From NCBI GenBank assembly GCA_017311185.1, contig JAESUZ010000756.1:1178001-1242000 (forward strand): a stretch of 64,000 bases of DNA. The letters are read 5' to 3'. Source of the DNA: Proteles cristata cristata (Eukaryota; Chordata; Mammalia; Carnivora; Hyaenidae). Each line of letters starts with the position of its first letter. Position 1 is the first letter of the stretch. Below, piece by piece: positions 10,104-21,455 of this stretch. The translations under genes were made by a program, and so were the position numbers. The notes beneath the pieces were generated by a model. The model worked only from the letters and a program-made list of their open reading frames with translations, was not told the DNA's origin and did not search any database.

Positions 10104-11194
10104 AAGAGAGATTTTTAAGAACCTGAAGGAGAAGGATGTTTAATAATCCAAGGGATAGTCAAATACAGGCAAGAATATTTTAGGTGAGCTGATAAAAAAA
10201 AAACAGTACTGGTATTAATGCTTTACAACGTGTCCACTTTACTACCACTCAGTCTTTAACTCTGTAAACTCCCCGTCAAGCAGTCCTGTGGTATTGGCTT
10301 ATGTTACGGAGACTCTCCATCGGACAAGAGTACAAAGTTTTCCGCTGTTGAGTTGCAAATCTGGGCTTTCCGGCAGACAGAGCTCAGCGTGGAGGTGCTT
10401 ACCGTGGAGGTGCTCACCAGCAGGGAGGTTACCGTGAAGCCATCCTCCCCCTCCACCCTGCAGCCCCCTCTCCCCCGGGGGCAGAACTGCGCTCAAAGCT
10501 CCTCCAAGGAGAATCTCTACCCTAAATTCCCTGAAGTGTACATCATGTCTGTTTGGTAAGTAATTGAAGAATCTACTACATATTTTGCTAAACCCTGCCT
10601 TAAAAATTAAAAACAAAAGAGGAACTGAGTCTAGCTCTTTTTTCTTTTTGCATATATCCATGATCATAAAACATACAACCCACCCAGAGTAACATGATGC
10701 AAAAGTTATTAGCAACTATGTTCTAAAAAAGCTCCAAGGGATTCACTTTGGTGCAAAGATTCAACGGGTCACTATTTCATGACATTGGGTGCATGTCACA
10801 GTGCCCAGTACAGCTGAGACCCTACGGGTGTTTCAAATCTCCCTTCCAGCTCCCGCTTGATAAATCAGCTACTGCAAAGCACGGTTTCCCATTGACTGTG
10901 GCAGCACACAACCGCCCTGTTCAACACCCACATTCTTTGATTTACCTTTAAAACCTGCATGCAGCATTTGTTACTAACAAAATCAAAGTTCAGGCTGGAG
11001 GTGGGAAGGTTGGGCTGTTCATTTCATTAGAAACACTTACCCTGCGTTTTCAAAGCAACTGCTGAGAAACGCAAGGGAGTTTTGATTTAGCAAAAGAAAA
11101 TAACGGTCAATCAGTGTATCAACAGATTAATTATTTAAACATATTCCATCCCGAGTAATTTCTTACTATCTGTAGCTTTGGGTCAGTTGTTTTT
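10104..11194. other. unique sequence with a GC-rich core
   Basis: No named repeat. A GC-rich core at 10340-10560 is open on both strands (68 codons plus, up to 138 minus). It contains a 15-bp tandem duplication, GTGGAGGTGCTTACC at 10389-10403 and GTGGAGGTGCTCACC at 10404-10418. No domain recognised; treated as noncoding. Confidence 0.4.
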
Positions 11195-11470
11195 GTTTAA
11201 CTACAAAATAGCACTTGCTCATTTTTTAAGATTTGAACAATACAGAAGGGTATAAAGTAAAAATCTGTCCTCACACTCCCTAAGCTCATTTCCCAGAGAT
11301 AATCACCGTTCATAATTAAGCAAATATCTAAGCATCTATGCTTAGATGTTACTTATATGGTTGCTTATTCAAAAACTAGAGTTTGGCATTTGCACTGCAA
11401 CATGGCTTTTTTTGTTCGCTCCACAATGTATTATGAACTCTCTTCATGTCATCCATGTTTCTTTTGAGAG
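11195..11470. mobile_element. ancient L1M 3'-UTR-like fragment
   Basis: The succession AAAATAGCACTTGCTCATTT, GAACAATACAGAAGGGTATA, CCCAGAGATAATCACCGTTC, then CTGCAACATGGCTTTTTTTG and TATTATGAACTCTCTTCATG follows a widespread mammalian L1M untranslated region. Heavily diverged; orientation left open. Confidence 0.55.
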
Positions 11471-12890
11471 AATGCAATTTTATTTTCTGATCAACGGTGA
11501 AATAGCAACCAAAGGTGTAACCATGTGACATGGACATCCAGGCTGCCACAGGAAATTCCAGCTTTATTTCTTGTGCAGGACTAAATTCTTGACAGGTTAT
11601 ACTGGGAAAAGTGGAAACTTTAGAACAAAGCTGAGCGAACAGTATTTCCTGTGCCGTGGACAAAGGTGGGGGATTTCATCACTTCCAAGTGCCCAATTTT
11701 TCTACTAAGAGAGGATAAACGCTTTCAATTACATGAATTCCCATCAGGCAGACAACAATAGGCATGGACACAATTCTATAGCTTTTGAGCAATAAAAAGT
11801 ATATCATCGGATGGAGAACAGGACAAAGCAAAACGGCTCTGCCTCCATAATAAGGTGGAGTGAGAATCGTTATCTGCAAAATGCTGTCGAAGCACATTAA
11901 CTGAAAATTTTAAGCAAATAAGTTGTACACTACTTCTCAGTGATTTACAATACCTCTGCAGAAAAGTCTAGTACAATCCATGCTGCTGGTGCACATATGG
12001 CATATCTTACTGGTTTAGGTGCTGTCTATGTATTTCTACCGTTCCACCCCCAAAACTTTTTTTCCCTCTGATTTGAACACTTACTCCTTTTTTTTTTTTT
12101 TTTTGCTCAGAAACTGAAATAGTCAAACTAATCATCTCCAGATCTAATTTGAGGTACCAAGAGACTTCTAGAATCTTCATCTCTCTAACTTTCTTTTTTT
12201 CCCCATTAGGACAGAATCTTTATTAAAAAAGCAGACCCACTCAAATTTATAACAAAATTACATAAATAACTAATAAATTATACCAAAACCACTTCTGTCT
12301 AAAATTCTAATATTGGCTTACTTCTTCTTTCCTTTGTATATATAAACATAATCACATGACCATCACCTCTTGAAAAGCAGTGGTCAGTTTTAGAATGCTT
12401 CTTTAGATAGTTTAAATTTTAGCTTTTTCTAGTTATTTTTATCAATTATGTTTAATTATAATTATAGCATTAAAATTTTTTTTAATTTAATTATAGTTAT
12501 CAAATTAAATGCTACAGTTAAATTATATATTAGTTACAGTTAAATATCAATCATATTTAATAACTGGAGGGTTATAAAAGTCAAAATTATGCCTGGCTTT
12601 GTTTAGCAATGACAACATTTTTAATGCTTCATAATAAATATTGCTAGAGTGTCTTACCCTAATTTAATAAATATTTATAATGAAATCTCTTCCAAACAAA
12701 ACAGTTTTTCCATTTTAACTGCATTAACATTCTCAGTTTAGCTCTCAGAAAACTACAGCATGTATTGCATAGTATTTTCTTATCTATAAATAAAATATTA
12801 AGAGTGACTTATGCTGATGTGACTTGATCTGAATCTACAACAATGTCACTATGTAATTTAGGTTCACAAACCACTTGAGTTGGTTATTGA
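11471..12890. other. AT-rich unique sequence
   Basis: No gene or repeat recognised. About 12230-12840 is very AT-rich with inverted AAATTTAATTATAG-like words (12430-12550), and a T-run lies at about 12089-12104. Minus-strand frames at 11376-11663 and 11679-11897 have no recognisable content. Confidence 0.45.
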
Positions 12891-12907
12891 GGCAAAGAAT
12901 TTCTCTT

Positions 12908-13112
12908 TTGGAGGTGGGGAGAGTGAGAGAGAGCATAAGAGCTCACTTGTGAGTGAGGGAGGGGCAGAGGGCAAGGGAACTAGAGAATTTTAAGCAGGCT
13001 CCATGCTCAGGGAAGAGCCCATTGACACAGGCTCTGTCCTATGACTCTGGGATCATGATCTGAGCCAAATCAAGAGTCAGATGCTCAAATGACTGAGCCA
13101 CCAATGTGCCCC
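12908..13112 (-). mobile_element. old CAN-SINE, minus strand
   Basis: Diverged reverse copy: purine tract, CAGGCTCCATGCTCAG core, ATCATGATCTGAGCCAAATC, GAGCCACCAATGTGCCCCC head. TSD around AAGAATTTCT at 12895-12904 and 13114-13123. Confidence 0.9.
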
Positions 13113-13387
13113 CAAGAATTTCTTTCTTAACCATCATTCCAATGTCCCTACACTTAGTATTCCATCCAGGTTGATATAACCTAAGTTTGTTTATCCCCAT
13201 TCAGTGCTTTTCTGTATAACTCTTCCATAAGACATCAGGCCATCATAGTTTATTAAGATATTCCTTTCCTGATATTTAAAGAAGTCTTAAAAAATCTCAT
13301 TTTCTCTGAAGCTTATTGATGGAATATATGCATAAATATTTAACTTTCTACTTGACATCTTCACATGAGCATTTTACAGAAATATTA

Positions 13388-13398
13388 TTATGGACTGA
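13388..13398 (+). mobile_element. MaLR LTR, 5' tip
   Basis: The first bases of the LTR (TTATGGACTGA), separated from the rest by the following SINE and duplicated as part of its TSD. Confidence 0.7.
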
Positions 13399-13617
13399 GG
13401 GGCGCCTGGGTGGCTTAGTCGGTTAAGCGTCCGACTTTCGCTTAGGTCATGATCTCGCGGTTCGTGGGTTCAAGCCCCGCGTCGGGCTCTGTGCTGACTG
13501 CCAGCTCAGAGCCTGGAGCCTATTTCAGAGTCTGTGTCTCCCTCTCTCTCTGACCCTCCCTTGCTCATGCTGTCTCTCTCTCTCTGTCCTAGAAATAAAT
13601 AAAAATATTTTAAAAAA
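13399..13617 (+). mobile_element. felid CAN-SINE inside a MaLR LTR
   Basis: Full-length copy of the intermediate subfamily (TTTCAGAGTCTGTGTCTCCC with TTTCGCTTAGG and GACTGCCAGCTC). A perfect 20-bp TSD flanks it at 13379-13398 and 13618-13637, the cleanest in the window. It interrupts the start of an ancient LTR. Confidence 0.98.
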
Positions 13618-13998
13618 GAAATATTATTATGGACTGAATGTTGTACTCCCCTGTTGAAGCTTAACCCTCAGCCTCCTTTGTGATGCTATTTGGAGTTGGG
13701 GCCTTTGGGAGGTAATCAGGACAAGATGAAGTCATAAGGGTAGCGCCCTCATGATGGGATTTGTATTCTTATGAAAAGAAGAGACACTTTCTCTCTGGGA
13801 GCCTACAAAAGAGAGGCCAAGTGAGAACAAAAGGAGATAATGGCTGTCAGCAAGCCAGGAGGAAGGCCTCACCAAGAACCAAAGCTGCCAGAACCTTGAC
13901 CATCGACTCCCAGCCTCCAGAATCATGAGAAATAAATGTCTATTGTTTAAGTCACCCAGTCTATGGTACTTTGTTACAGCAGCCCAAACTGACTAAAC
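13618..13998 (+). mobile_element. ERVL-MaLR solo LTR (MLT1/MST-like)
   Basis: Reads ATGGACTGAATGTTG, then GGGGCCTTTGGGAGGTAATC, CCCTCATGATGGGAT, GCCTCCAGAATCATGAGAAA, AATAAATGTCTATTGTTTAA and GTCACCCAGTCTATGGTACT, ending in a CAGCCC...TGACTAAA phrase. This is the full order of a MaLR LTR. The AATAAA is its old polyadenylation signal. No internal retroviral region follows. A 64-codon minus-strand frame inside it is fortuitous. Confidence 0.85.
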
Positions 13999-14599
13999 CA
14001 AACCTCAAACTTGGTATGTCTCAAATTGAACATAGAAGCTACTCTGCCTGTCCCAATATTCTTCCCTTTCAGTGTTCTCTATGTCCCTATACTTGCCCAC
14101 ATGCAATTACTTTCAAAATGTAGAAATTCATGGTCTATTCAGTCAATCGCCGTTCCATGACTCATGATGTCAACTGCCACTATGATAATTCATGGGAGAA
14201 ATAAAGATGGTATCTATGCAACGGTGTTTGTCAAGATCCATGTACTGATAGGGTTATTATTAGGATAAGTGATACTAAGTGAAACAACCTGTTGCAATTT
14301 GAGATTGTCCACTTAAACCTTAGGGAAAGCTCACCCCAATCAAAGAGTTTAAGTCTGAGTAACTTATTGAGTTGTCCCTTATGATAGCAATGAGCCAAAG
14401 ATCAACCAGCTCTTTGCAAAATTTCTAGCTGAGAAACAGTAAATGTATGACATCAGTACCAAAGAAATATTCTTCTCTTCCATTTTCCATAACAAGATGG
14501 AATGTGCTGTTTGCATGGCATTTATATCATAGTGCTGTGGTATAAATTTAAGAAGTAAATACAACCCATTGAACATACCACTGAAAACAGAAATTAATT
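13999..14599. other. unique sequence
   Basis: No repeat or gene recognised; AT-moderate. Confidence 0.5.
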
Positions 14600-14705
14600 G
14601 GTCTATAAGAATATAAGCTTTGCAATATCTAGAACATTATATCACTAGTAGTTAACACCATGCATAGCATGTAATGTGAACTCAATAAATAATTGCTGAC
14701 TGTAT
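14600..14705 (+). mobile_element. MIR/L2 3'-end-like fragment
   Basis: Ends GCATAGCATGTAATGTGAAC TCAATAAATAATTGCTGACT, similar to the common 3' ends of L2 and MIR ('...ATAGTAGGTGCTCAATAAAT'). Short and diverged. Confidence 0.4.
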
Positions 14706-15624
14706 GCACAACTTTAGTGTCTCTTCATTTTATTAGAATATTGTGATACAAAATCCGAAGGACCAGTAATAATTCTAAATCATGGTAAGAGTTTGAATCA
14801 CAATTATTTCTAGCTATGCAATCATCAGCTATTGAAAAGTCAAGGGCTTTGAAGACAACTTTAAATTTCCCAAACAATTTTTTCAAGCTGATAAATTCTG
14901 TATAATATGACAAGTAGTGACAGTGTGTCCAAAGCCTGTGTTCCTTGCAGCTGACACTACTGGTACCAACCCTATTTCCATTTCTTTTAGTTTAATGGAA
15001 TCCCAATTTATCATGTTATACTCTCCCACCAAACCATCCCCAGCTTAGAGGAAGATCCTGATTAATTCAAACCAATCCACTGGTCCAAGGATGAGTACAA
15101 CACTTGAACTGAACTAATCAGACTGAAAGGAACAACCAATATCCCATGCTTTGGGGAAGAGTTTTGTCTCTGTCCCTTTATTGATGTGAACAAGAAAACA
15201 TTATTCCAGAGGCTGGTGGCAGCAATATTTTGATAGTGTGGTGATACAGCCTCAAGGTAAAGCAGATACATAGAGCAGAAAGCAGGAAAGAACCTGAGCC
15301 TTTGGTAACACTGTTAAGTCAGTGAACCAACTAACATCTGGAGTCTCTTGTTATGTGAGATACATTTTCCAATTATCTCACCCACTTTGATTTTTCTGCT
15401 AAAATGCATCCTGATAATTCCCTCATAAAAGATAGTTTGTTCAGAAGACAGCTGATACAGGCTTTTGGGGGAATGTTCAAAGTATGAATCAGTCTTTAAC
15501 GTTACTAAGCAAAGGATTTCCCATTTAAAGATAAACTTGATCTTAGTTTTCATTTGTACTGAAAGAACTATCCTGTAAGAGTAGTAAAGAAGATAGAAAT
15601 TGAAAGACACTTTTTATTTTTTCC
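14706..15624. other. unique sequence
   Basis: No repeat recognised. Minus-strand frames of 62, 69 and 98 codons (14725-14913, 15062-15271, 15314-15610) show no domain I know and are probably chance. Confidence 0.45.
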
Positions 15625-15810
15625 CTTATTCAACAAATATTTAAACAGTTCCTGTTTAGGTGCTTTATCAGCTATTTCATTTGATATCCACAAAAACTCT
15701 ATGAAGTAAATACCACTAATCACATCTTAGAAAAGGAAACAAGTTAAACAACTTGACTAAGACCATGGAATCCCTAAGAACCAGGATCAGATCCTGGAAC
15801 TAACTTCAAA
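15625..15810 (-). mobile_element. MIR, minus strand
   Basis: Follows the reverse MIR layout: CAACAAATATTTAAACAGTT, CATTTGATATCCACAAAAAC, TCTATGAAGTAAATACCAC, then AAAAGGAAACAAGTTAAACAACTTGAC-type core and a diverged 5' end. Confidence 0.7.
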
Positions 15811-15859
15811 ACCCAACTACTTGTTGCTTTCTGTAATTAGGTTTGGCAAAAATTGCGTC

Positions 15860-16065
15860 TATTTCTCAAACTCAGTAAGCTGATGGTAAAAGGTGGTTAG
15901 TGTTCGTTTATATGGTATGCGTACACCACTGCAAACTCGTAAAAGTATTTTGGGAATAATGTATGGTAAGAATACAGGCATACACACATAATAGCTAGCT
16001 AATCTGTGTATATTCTTAGATATAGCAATCTTACTCCCAGAAATTTATCCTCAGAAAATAGTTCA
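15860..16065 (+). mobile_element. L1M fragment, part 1
   Basis: Ends in the L1 ORF2 phrase AGCAATCTTACTCCCAGAAA TTTATCCTCAGAAAATA, which normally precedes the distal ORF2 segment. Interrupted by the following SINE. Confidence 0.6.
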
Positions 16066-16271
16066 GGGGTGCCTGGGTGCCCAGGCAATTAGGCGTCTGA
16101 CTCGACTTCAGTTCAGGTCATGATCTCACAGGTCATGAGTTCAAGCCCTGCTTCTAGCTCTGCACTGACAGCATGGAGCCTTCTTGGGTTCTCTCTCTCC
16201 TTCTCTCTCTGCTCCTCCCCTGCTCATGTTCCCTCTTTTTCACAAAATAAACAAATTAAGCTTAAAAAGAA
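16066..16271 (+). mobile_element. CAN-SINE with altered A-box region
   Basis: Complete copy with a perfect 13-bp TSD AGAAAATAGTTCA at 16053-16065 and 16272-16284. The head reads GCCTGGGTGCCCAGGCAATTAG instead of GCCTGGGTGGCTCAGTCGGTTAAG, so the A-box area forms a GCCTGGGTGCCCAGGC near-palindrome. Confidence 0.93.
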
Positions 16272-16600
16272 AGAAAATAGTTCAATAGAAGAGAAAATAT
16301 GTAGATGCTCCTGGGAAGATGGTCATCATATTTTAAATTGGAGGAAAAAATTTCATATTCTAACAATAATGGACTAGTTAAATTCAGGCATAAAATTTAA
16401 TAATAGAACATTACATATATAGTACAAGTAATTATTAACACTATGTAGGAACACTGAAAAGGATTTATAGGTTAAAAAGCATAATGCAAATCACGTTTTC
16501 CATTTAAAACTACAAAGCATAAATCCATATGAAAAGATTCAAGCAGAACCCACATACACACACACACAAAAAATCATTATTAAGATGGTGGAACTTTGCA
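16272..16600 (+). mobile_element. L1M fragment, part 2
   Basis: Continues the L1M copy after the SINE with ORF2-distal/3'-UTR order: TAATGGACTAGTTAAATTCA, AATAATAGAACATTACATAT, then a GCAAATCACGTTTTCCATTT stretch. Very diverged; the right end is approximate. Confidence 0.5.
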
Positions 16601-17229
16601 TGTTTAAAATTTTTTTCTTTAGTGCTATTTATAAACTTATTTTATTTATATGAGGTATACAATTCCAAATAGACTTTATTTGCTTTTTAAACTTTTTTTC
16701 AACTACATTTTAAATAATCCTGGATTCACACCACTTTCTGGAAACTTTCTAAAGTTGCTAGTAATTAGTTGATCATATGAGTTATGGAAATATAGCTCTC
16801 AGCAAAGAGACTCAAGTAGGGCTATATAGTTGATAATTTTTATGAATAGAAATTTATGTCCTTATAATTCCTCTAGAAACACTAATACCTAAGAAAAGGT
16901 ATACTAAAACAGCCTACAGCGTTGCACCAGAGAGATGAGCCCAAACTATCCCACTGATATTTATTTTAATACATGTTTTGAATAGATAAATTATTTAGAT
17001 AAGGATCTAACCTTCATAAAGTTGGGATAGCTTCAACTGGATTTTATTTGCTATGGAGCAAAGAAAACTCATTTGATGGCTTGACAATAACAAATCTAAT
17101 GTGTGAAGACAACAATTGAAAGTGAATCTTCTACAAAATATGGCTATCAGAATGCTACTGATAGGTTACTTAAAGGTGACTTATAGGAATCTTTAACTCC
17201 ACTTTAACTTCCTCACCACCATAACCTGT
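16601..17229. other. AT-rich unique sequence
   Basis: No repeat family or gene recognised. Confidence 0.45.
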
Positions 17230-17235
17230 TATGTA

Positions 17236-17299
<64 letters not shown>
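17230..17299. repeat. (GT)n microsatellite
   Basis: A TGTATGTATG lead-in and then about 30 uninterrupted GT units. Alternating purine-pyrimidine, so able to form Z-DNA and likely length-polymorphic. The apparent long cysteine-valine and histidine-threonine frames over it are artefacts. Confidence 0.98.
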
Positions 17300-17302
<3 letters not shown>

Positions 17303-17984
17303 GGCAGGGGGATGGAGAGAATGCATGTACATACACACACAATAGATGCAACACAATCAGAGTCAAGACCACGGATATTGAGGATCCGAATAAGTTTAAT
17401 AGTAAATCATCACTTTTAAGAGTGTAAAATGACGATAATCGTTGTTCCTTCGTAAGAGATGAAAGTAAATATTTCCTTAGATTCCCAGAGGCTGCCATTC
17501 AATATTACAAGCTTCTGTTAATAAATGAGTTTGATCAGATCTTTTCTTCTGTGGTTCAAGAAGCCATGCTTGAAGAGATGCCTTGGGGAAGTAAACTTCC
17601 AAGTCCAGATTTCCCAATGACGTCTTGGCAAAATCACTGACAATCTGACATTCAAATCTACCCAAACATGTAAGCTGGTAACAAAATAATAAAATGTTCC
17701 AGAATCTGTGGGAGTGGTATGCAAATTATTAGGCAATATCCATACAATAAAGCACACCAAATTACTCTTGTCAGGAAAATAGATCAAAATATGGAGAACT
17801 ATGTTCTTTACAAATGGCCCAGAAACTCCTAAACTTATACTGTGGTATAAATAGAATACCTGTAACCAGTCCAGTTGATCTCTCCCTCAGGGTTTGTAAT
17901 AAAGAGGAAAGTACAAGGCACATAAAGGTTTGGACCATCCTCCTTGGTTTTATAAGAGTCAGGCTTAACAGTATTTTAATTTTA
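17300..17984. other. unique sequence
   Basis: No repeat recognised. Minus-strand frames at 17477-17787 are short and overlap in different phases. Confidence 0.45.
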
Positions 17985-18860
17985 AGTTAATTTCAGACTT
18001 CAAGGGAAAGCTTACAAAAATAAAACATAGTCCCATATATGTTTTACCTAGATTCTCGAAATGTTAATATTTCATCACACTTTATCATTCTGTGATCTAC
18101 CTACTAATCATTCTATCATCTATTCTTTTTTCCTGAGACATTTGAGAGTAAGTTACCCGCATCGGTGTGTATATCCAAAAAAGAAGTAATTTTATTTCAT
18201 TTAGCCACAGTACCCTTTATGAACTCCACAAATTCACATAGACACAATGTTGTTACCTAACCTGTAGGCATTATTCAGATTTGGCCAATTATCTCACTTT
18301 TTGCTCATTTTCTGATTTGATATCCAATCCCGGATCACACTTGTATTATTTGCCATATGTTTTTAGCGTCTTTTCATCTGGAACAGTTCATGATCTTGAC
18401 AGTTTTGAAGAGTTCTGGCCAGTGATTCCGCAGAATATTCCTCAATTTGGGTTTCTCTGATGTTTCCGTGTGACTAGATTCAAGGTACGAATTTTTGGAG
18501 GAACACCTCACAAATGATGCCATTCTTCCTTTGTGCACCATGTGAGGAAGAACAATGTTAATTTGCCCCATTACTGTGAACATCACCTTTGATCACCTGA
18601 ATAAGGTCGTGCCTGCTAGAGATACTTTCCTCTCTATAAAGTTACGATTTTCCTTTCACAATTATTAGCAAGTATCTTGTGTGGAAGTACTTGAGACTAT
18701 AAAAATATCCTGTTTTTCACTGTATCTTTCTTTACTACTTTGAGCATCCATTGATGATTCTGGTCTAAAGTAATTACTGTTCCATGCTCCCCACACTCTA
18801 CCTTCTTCCTGGTCATGCAACTGAAATACAGTTTCTGGCCATCTTTCTCGGAGAGCTAAT
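17985..18860 (-). mobile_element. ancient L1M 3' region, minus strand
   Basis: In plus-strand order: TTAATTTCAGACTTCAAGGG, CCTGAGACATTTGAGAGTAA, ATTCAGATTTGGCCAATTAT, TCTGGAACAGTTCATGATCT, CTCAATTTGGGTTTCTCTGA, then CTTTGAGCATCCATTGATGA. This is the complement of L1M 3' sequence of the kind seen in sense at 2653-3754; the two blocks share the complement of TTCTACAAAATA...CTCAAAAC and CATCAGA...AACCC. A good long fossil. Confidence 0.75.
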
Positions 18861-19523
18861 ACAACGAGTTCTAGACCAGAGGTTACGACTGTAAGTGGTC
18901 TATGCTCTTTTCTGCTTTGGCTCCCATTATCCCCCAAGGCCGTTGCCTGTCAGTCAATTGCATACATAAGATCTAATAAAGGGCTCAAAGAAGTCTAAGG
19001 TAATTGTGGAGTCACTAGAACCTTACAAGGAATCTTATAAACTTGGACAGGGAAAATCTATCTTTGTTTTCATAAACCTTTAACTGGAATTCGGCATTTC
19101 CTGCATTTATGAATGCAGGCAACAATTACAATAGTGTTAGCAAACTGTGGCTTTGTAATAGAAATCACAGATATTTCACATCATATTATATTTGATGCAT
19201 GTATCTTAATATATGCATTTACCTATTGCTAATTTGAAATTAGCTTTGAATTTTAGGGATTAGACCTGTCACTACATCCTTTTTTTCCTTTTTCACAGTT
19301 AGAAACATTCTTCTTAGAGGAGATCCATCGACATCACCAGATGGCTAAAGGACTCGAAGTCATAGGATATGGTAGGATGGAGAGAGCTGACTCCTGACTC
19401 ATCACTTGGTTGAGAGCCACCAGAAACAGATGGGTAATATCTGCATTAGAATTTGTGTGTGAAAGGGAAATAAGCCACTGAGATTTATGATGTTATTCAT
19501 TCAGCAAGTGTCCTATTCTAACT
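18861..19523. other. unique sequence with a small hairpin
   Basis: No repeat or gene recognised. A perfect 8-bp stem with a 4-nt loop (CCTGCATT TATG AATGCAGG) lies at 19100-19119. Confidence 0.5.
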
Positions 19524-19536
19524 AGAAGAAAGAATG

Positions 19537-19757
19537 GGGGCGCCTGGGTGGCTTAGTCGGTTAAGTGTCCAACTTTCGCTTAGGTCATAATCTTGCAGTT
19601 CGTGGGTTCGAGCCCCGAGTCGGGCTCTGTGCTGACTGCCAGCTTGGAGCCTGGAGCCTCTTTCAGAGTCTGTGTCTCCCTCTCTCTCTGACCCTCCCCT
19701 GCTCACGCTGTCTCTCTCTCTCCTAGAAATAAACAAAAAACATTAAAAAAAAAAAAA
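19537..19757 (+). mobile_element. felid CAN-SINE, first of an abutting pair
   Basis: Full-length intermediate subfamily copy (TTTCAGAGTCTGTGTCTCCC, TTTCGCTTAGG). Its A-tail runs straight into the head of the next SINE with no other sequence between. The outer flank AAGAATG before it recurs after the second copy. Confidence 0.97.
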
Positions 19758-20000
19758 GGGGGCGCCTGGGTGGCTTAGTCGGTTAAGCGTCCGACTTTCG
19801 CTAGGTCATGATCTCGCGGTTCGTGGGTTCGAGCCCCGCATCGGGCTCTGTGCTGACTGCCAGCTCAGAGCGTGGAGCCCGTTTCAGTCTGTGACTCCCT
19901 CTCTCTCTGACCCTCCCCTGCTCATGCTGTCTCTCTCTCTCTCTCTCCTAGAAATAAATAAAACATTTTAAAAAAAAAATTAAAAAAAATAAAAAAAAAA
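19758..20000 (+). mobile_element. young felid CAN-SINE, second of an abutting pair
   Basis: Full-length youngest-type copy (TTTCAGTCTGTGACTCCC). One base is missing in the core (TTTCGCTAGGTC). Followed by a long A-rich tail and AAGAATGAAG, matching the flank before the first copy (19530-19536). This fits insertion of the second SINE into the first one's tail. Confidence 0.97.
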
Positions 20001-20206
20001 AAGAATGAAGTCACTGATTTGGACATTAATAAGCATGGGAAGATAGTTAAAACCATGACATTGGATGTGATCATTGAATAAGAAGGTGAAAAAGACAGAA
20101 GCCAAGTGCTGGACTTTGGGCAACTGTTACACTTTGGGGGAAAAAAAGACAAAACAATGTTAAGGAAGTAGAGAGAAGAATTATCTGAATAGTAAAAAGA
20201 CAACTA

Positions 20207-20422
20207 GGGGCGCCTGGGTGGCTTAGTCGGTTAAGCGTCCGACTTTCGCTTAGGTCATGATCTCGCGGTTCGTGGGTTCGAGCCCCGCGTTGGGCTCTGT
20301 GCTGACTGCCAGCTCAGAGCCTGGAGCTGCTTCAGTCTGTGACTCCCTCTCTCTCTGACCCTCCCCTGCTCACGCTGTCTCTCTCTCTCCTAGAAATAAA
20401 TAAAAACATTTAAAAAAAAAAA
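20207..20422 (+). mobile_element. young felid CAN-SINE
   Basis: Full-length youngest type. TSD AAAAAGACAACTA at 20194-20206, recurring as AAAAAGACAACCA from 20423. Confidence 0.97.
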
Positions 20423-20435
20423 AAAAAGACAACCA

Positions 20436-21200
20436 GAAATATATGGTGCAAGAGATTATATAAATGACATATTTTCTCAGTAAATTAAATTTGCTAAGCA
20501 ATAGGTATGGTACTTCTCTAAGGTTCCTTATCTATACAAAATTGCTATTCAGATTAAAAGAGGAAACGTAAGCAAAATACATGCAAAAGAACTTTAGCAC
20601 AGCTTCCTATGTGTACCTGTCGTGAAATAAAGTTAGCTCTTCTTCTCCCTAAACTTTCCACTCTACTCTACCACTTCACAGAGTATGTTTGGGTTTAAGG
20701 TAAGAACTAAAGAGCACATTAAGAAAACTATCATTTTTTTGAGTCAGAAGCATAGGTATTAGACTTGTACTAGCTATAGTATGAAATTCAGTGTGACTTT
20801 ATAAGCTATAAAACAAGAATAAGCAAAATCATGATTAGAATTCAAACGGAATCTTGACATTCTATTTGGGAAACAGACGAAGTGATAATTATGGGAAAGA
20901 GAGCCTGTGATTGTAAAATGACAACCAAAGACAATCAAGAAAAAACACCACAGTTCACTGGGGTTTCCTACCAGAGGACTCTCAGTTGCTACATAAAGAT
21001 ATGCATCAGTCCTTAGGAAACCCGCCTTGATTTTCTCCAGCTTCTCTTGTTGATAGCAGCTCATCCTAATCTTATTTTCTTTTATCACGAATTTAATATT
21101 AAGGGGAAGGGAGAAGTGTTTTGAAATGTAAAATTATGAAAATTATAGAGATATATATAACTTTCACTTATACAATATGAAACCCTTGCAAGCATTCTAA
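20436..21200. other. unique sequence
   Basis: No repeat recognised. A 104-codon minus-strand frame at 20774-21088 has no domain I recognise. Confidence 0.45.
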
Positions 21201-21213
21201 AAACTCCAATTCT

Positions 21214-21442
21214 GGGGCGCCTGGGTGGGTTAGTCGGTTGGGCGTCCGACTTTCGCTTAGGTCATGATCTCGCGGTTCGTGGGTTCGAGCCCCGCGTCGG
21301 GCTCTGTGCTGACTGCCAGCTCAGAGCCTGGAGCCTGTTTCAGTCTGTGACTCCCTCTCTCTCTGACCCTCCCCTGCTCACGCTGTCTCTCTCTCTCTCT
21401 CTCTCCTAGAAATAAATAAAAAAACATTAAAAAAATTTTTTT
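21214..21442 (+). mobile_element. young felid CAN-SINE
   Basis: Full-length youngest type with a perfect 13-bp TSD AAACTCCAATTCT at 21201-21213 and 21443-21455. CpG sites in the body (CTCGCGGTTCG, CCCCGCGTCGGG) are intact, which argues for a recent insertion. Confidence 0.98.
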
Positions 21443-21455
21443 AAACTCCAATTCT

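Noticed and set aside
10299..10715. 138-codon minus-strand frame
   Set aside because: No recognisable domain, no conserved motif, and half of it overlaps an opposite open frame in a GC-rich patch; kept only as a note on the region.
13618..13998. MaLR LTR as an active promoter or provirus
   Set aside because: A diverged solo LTR split by a SINE, with no internal retroviral genes nearby.
17229..17498. Val-Cys and His-Thr repeat proteins
   Set aside because: Translation of the (GT)n microsatellite in different frames.
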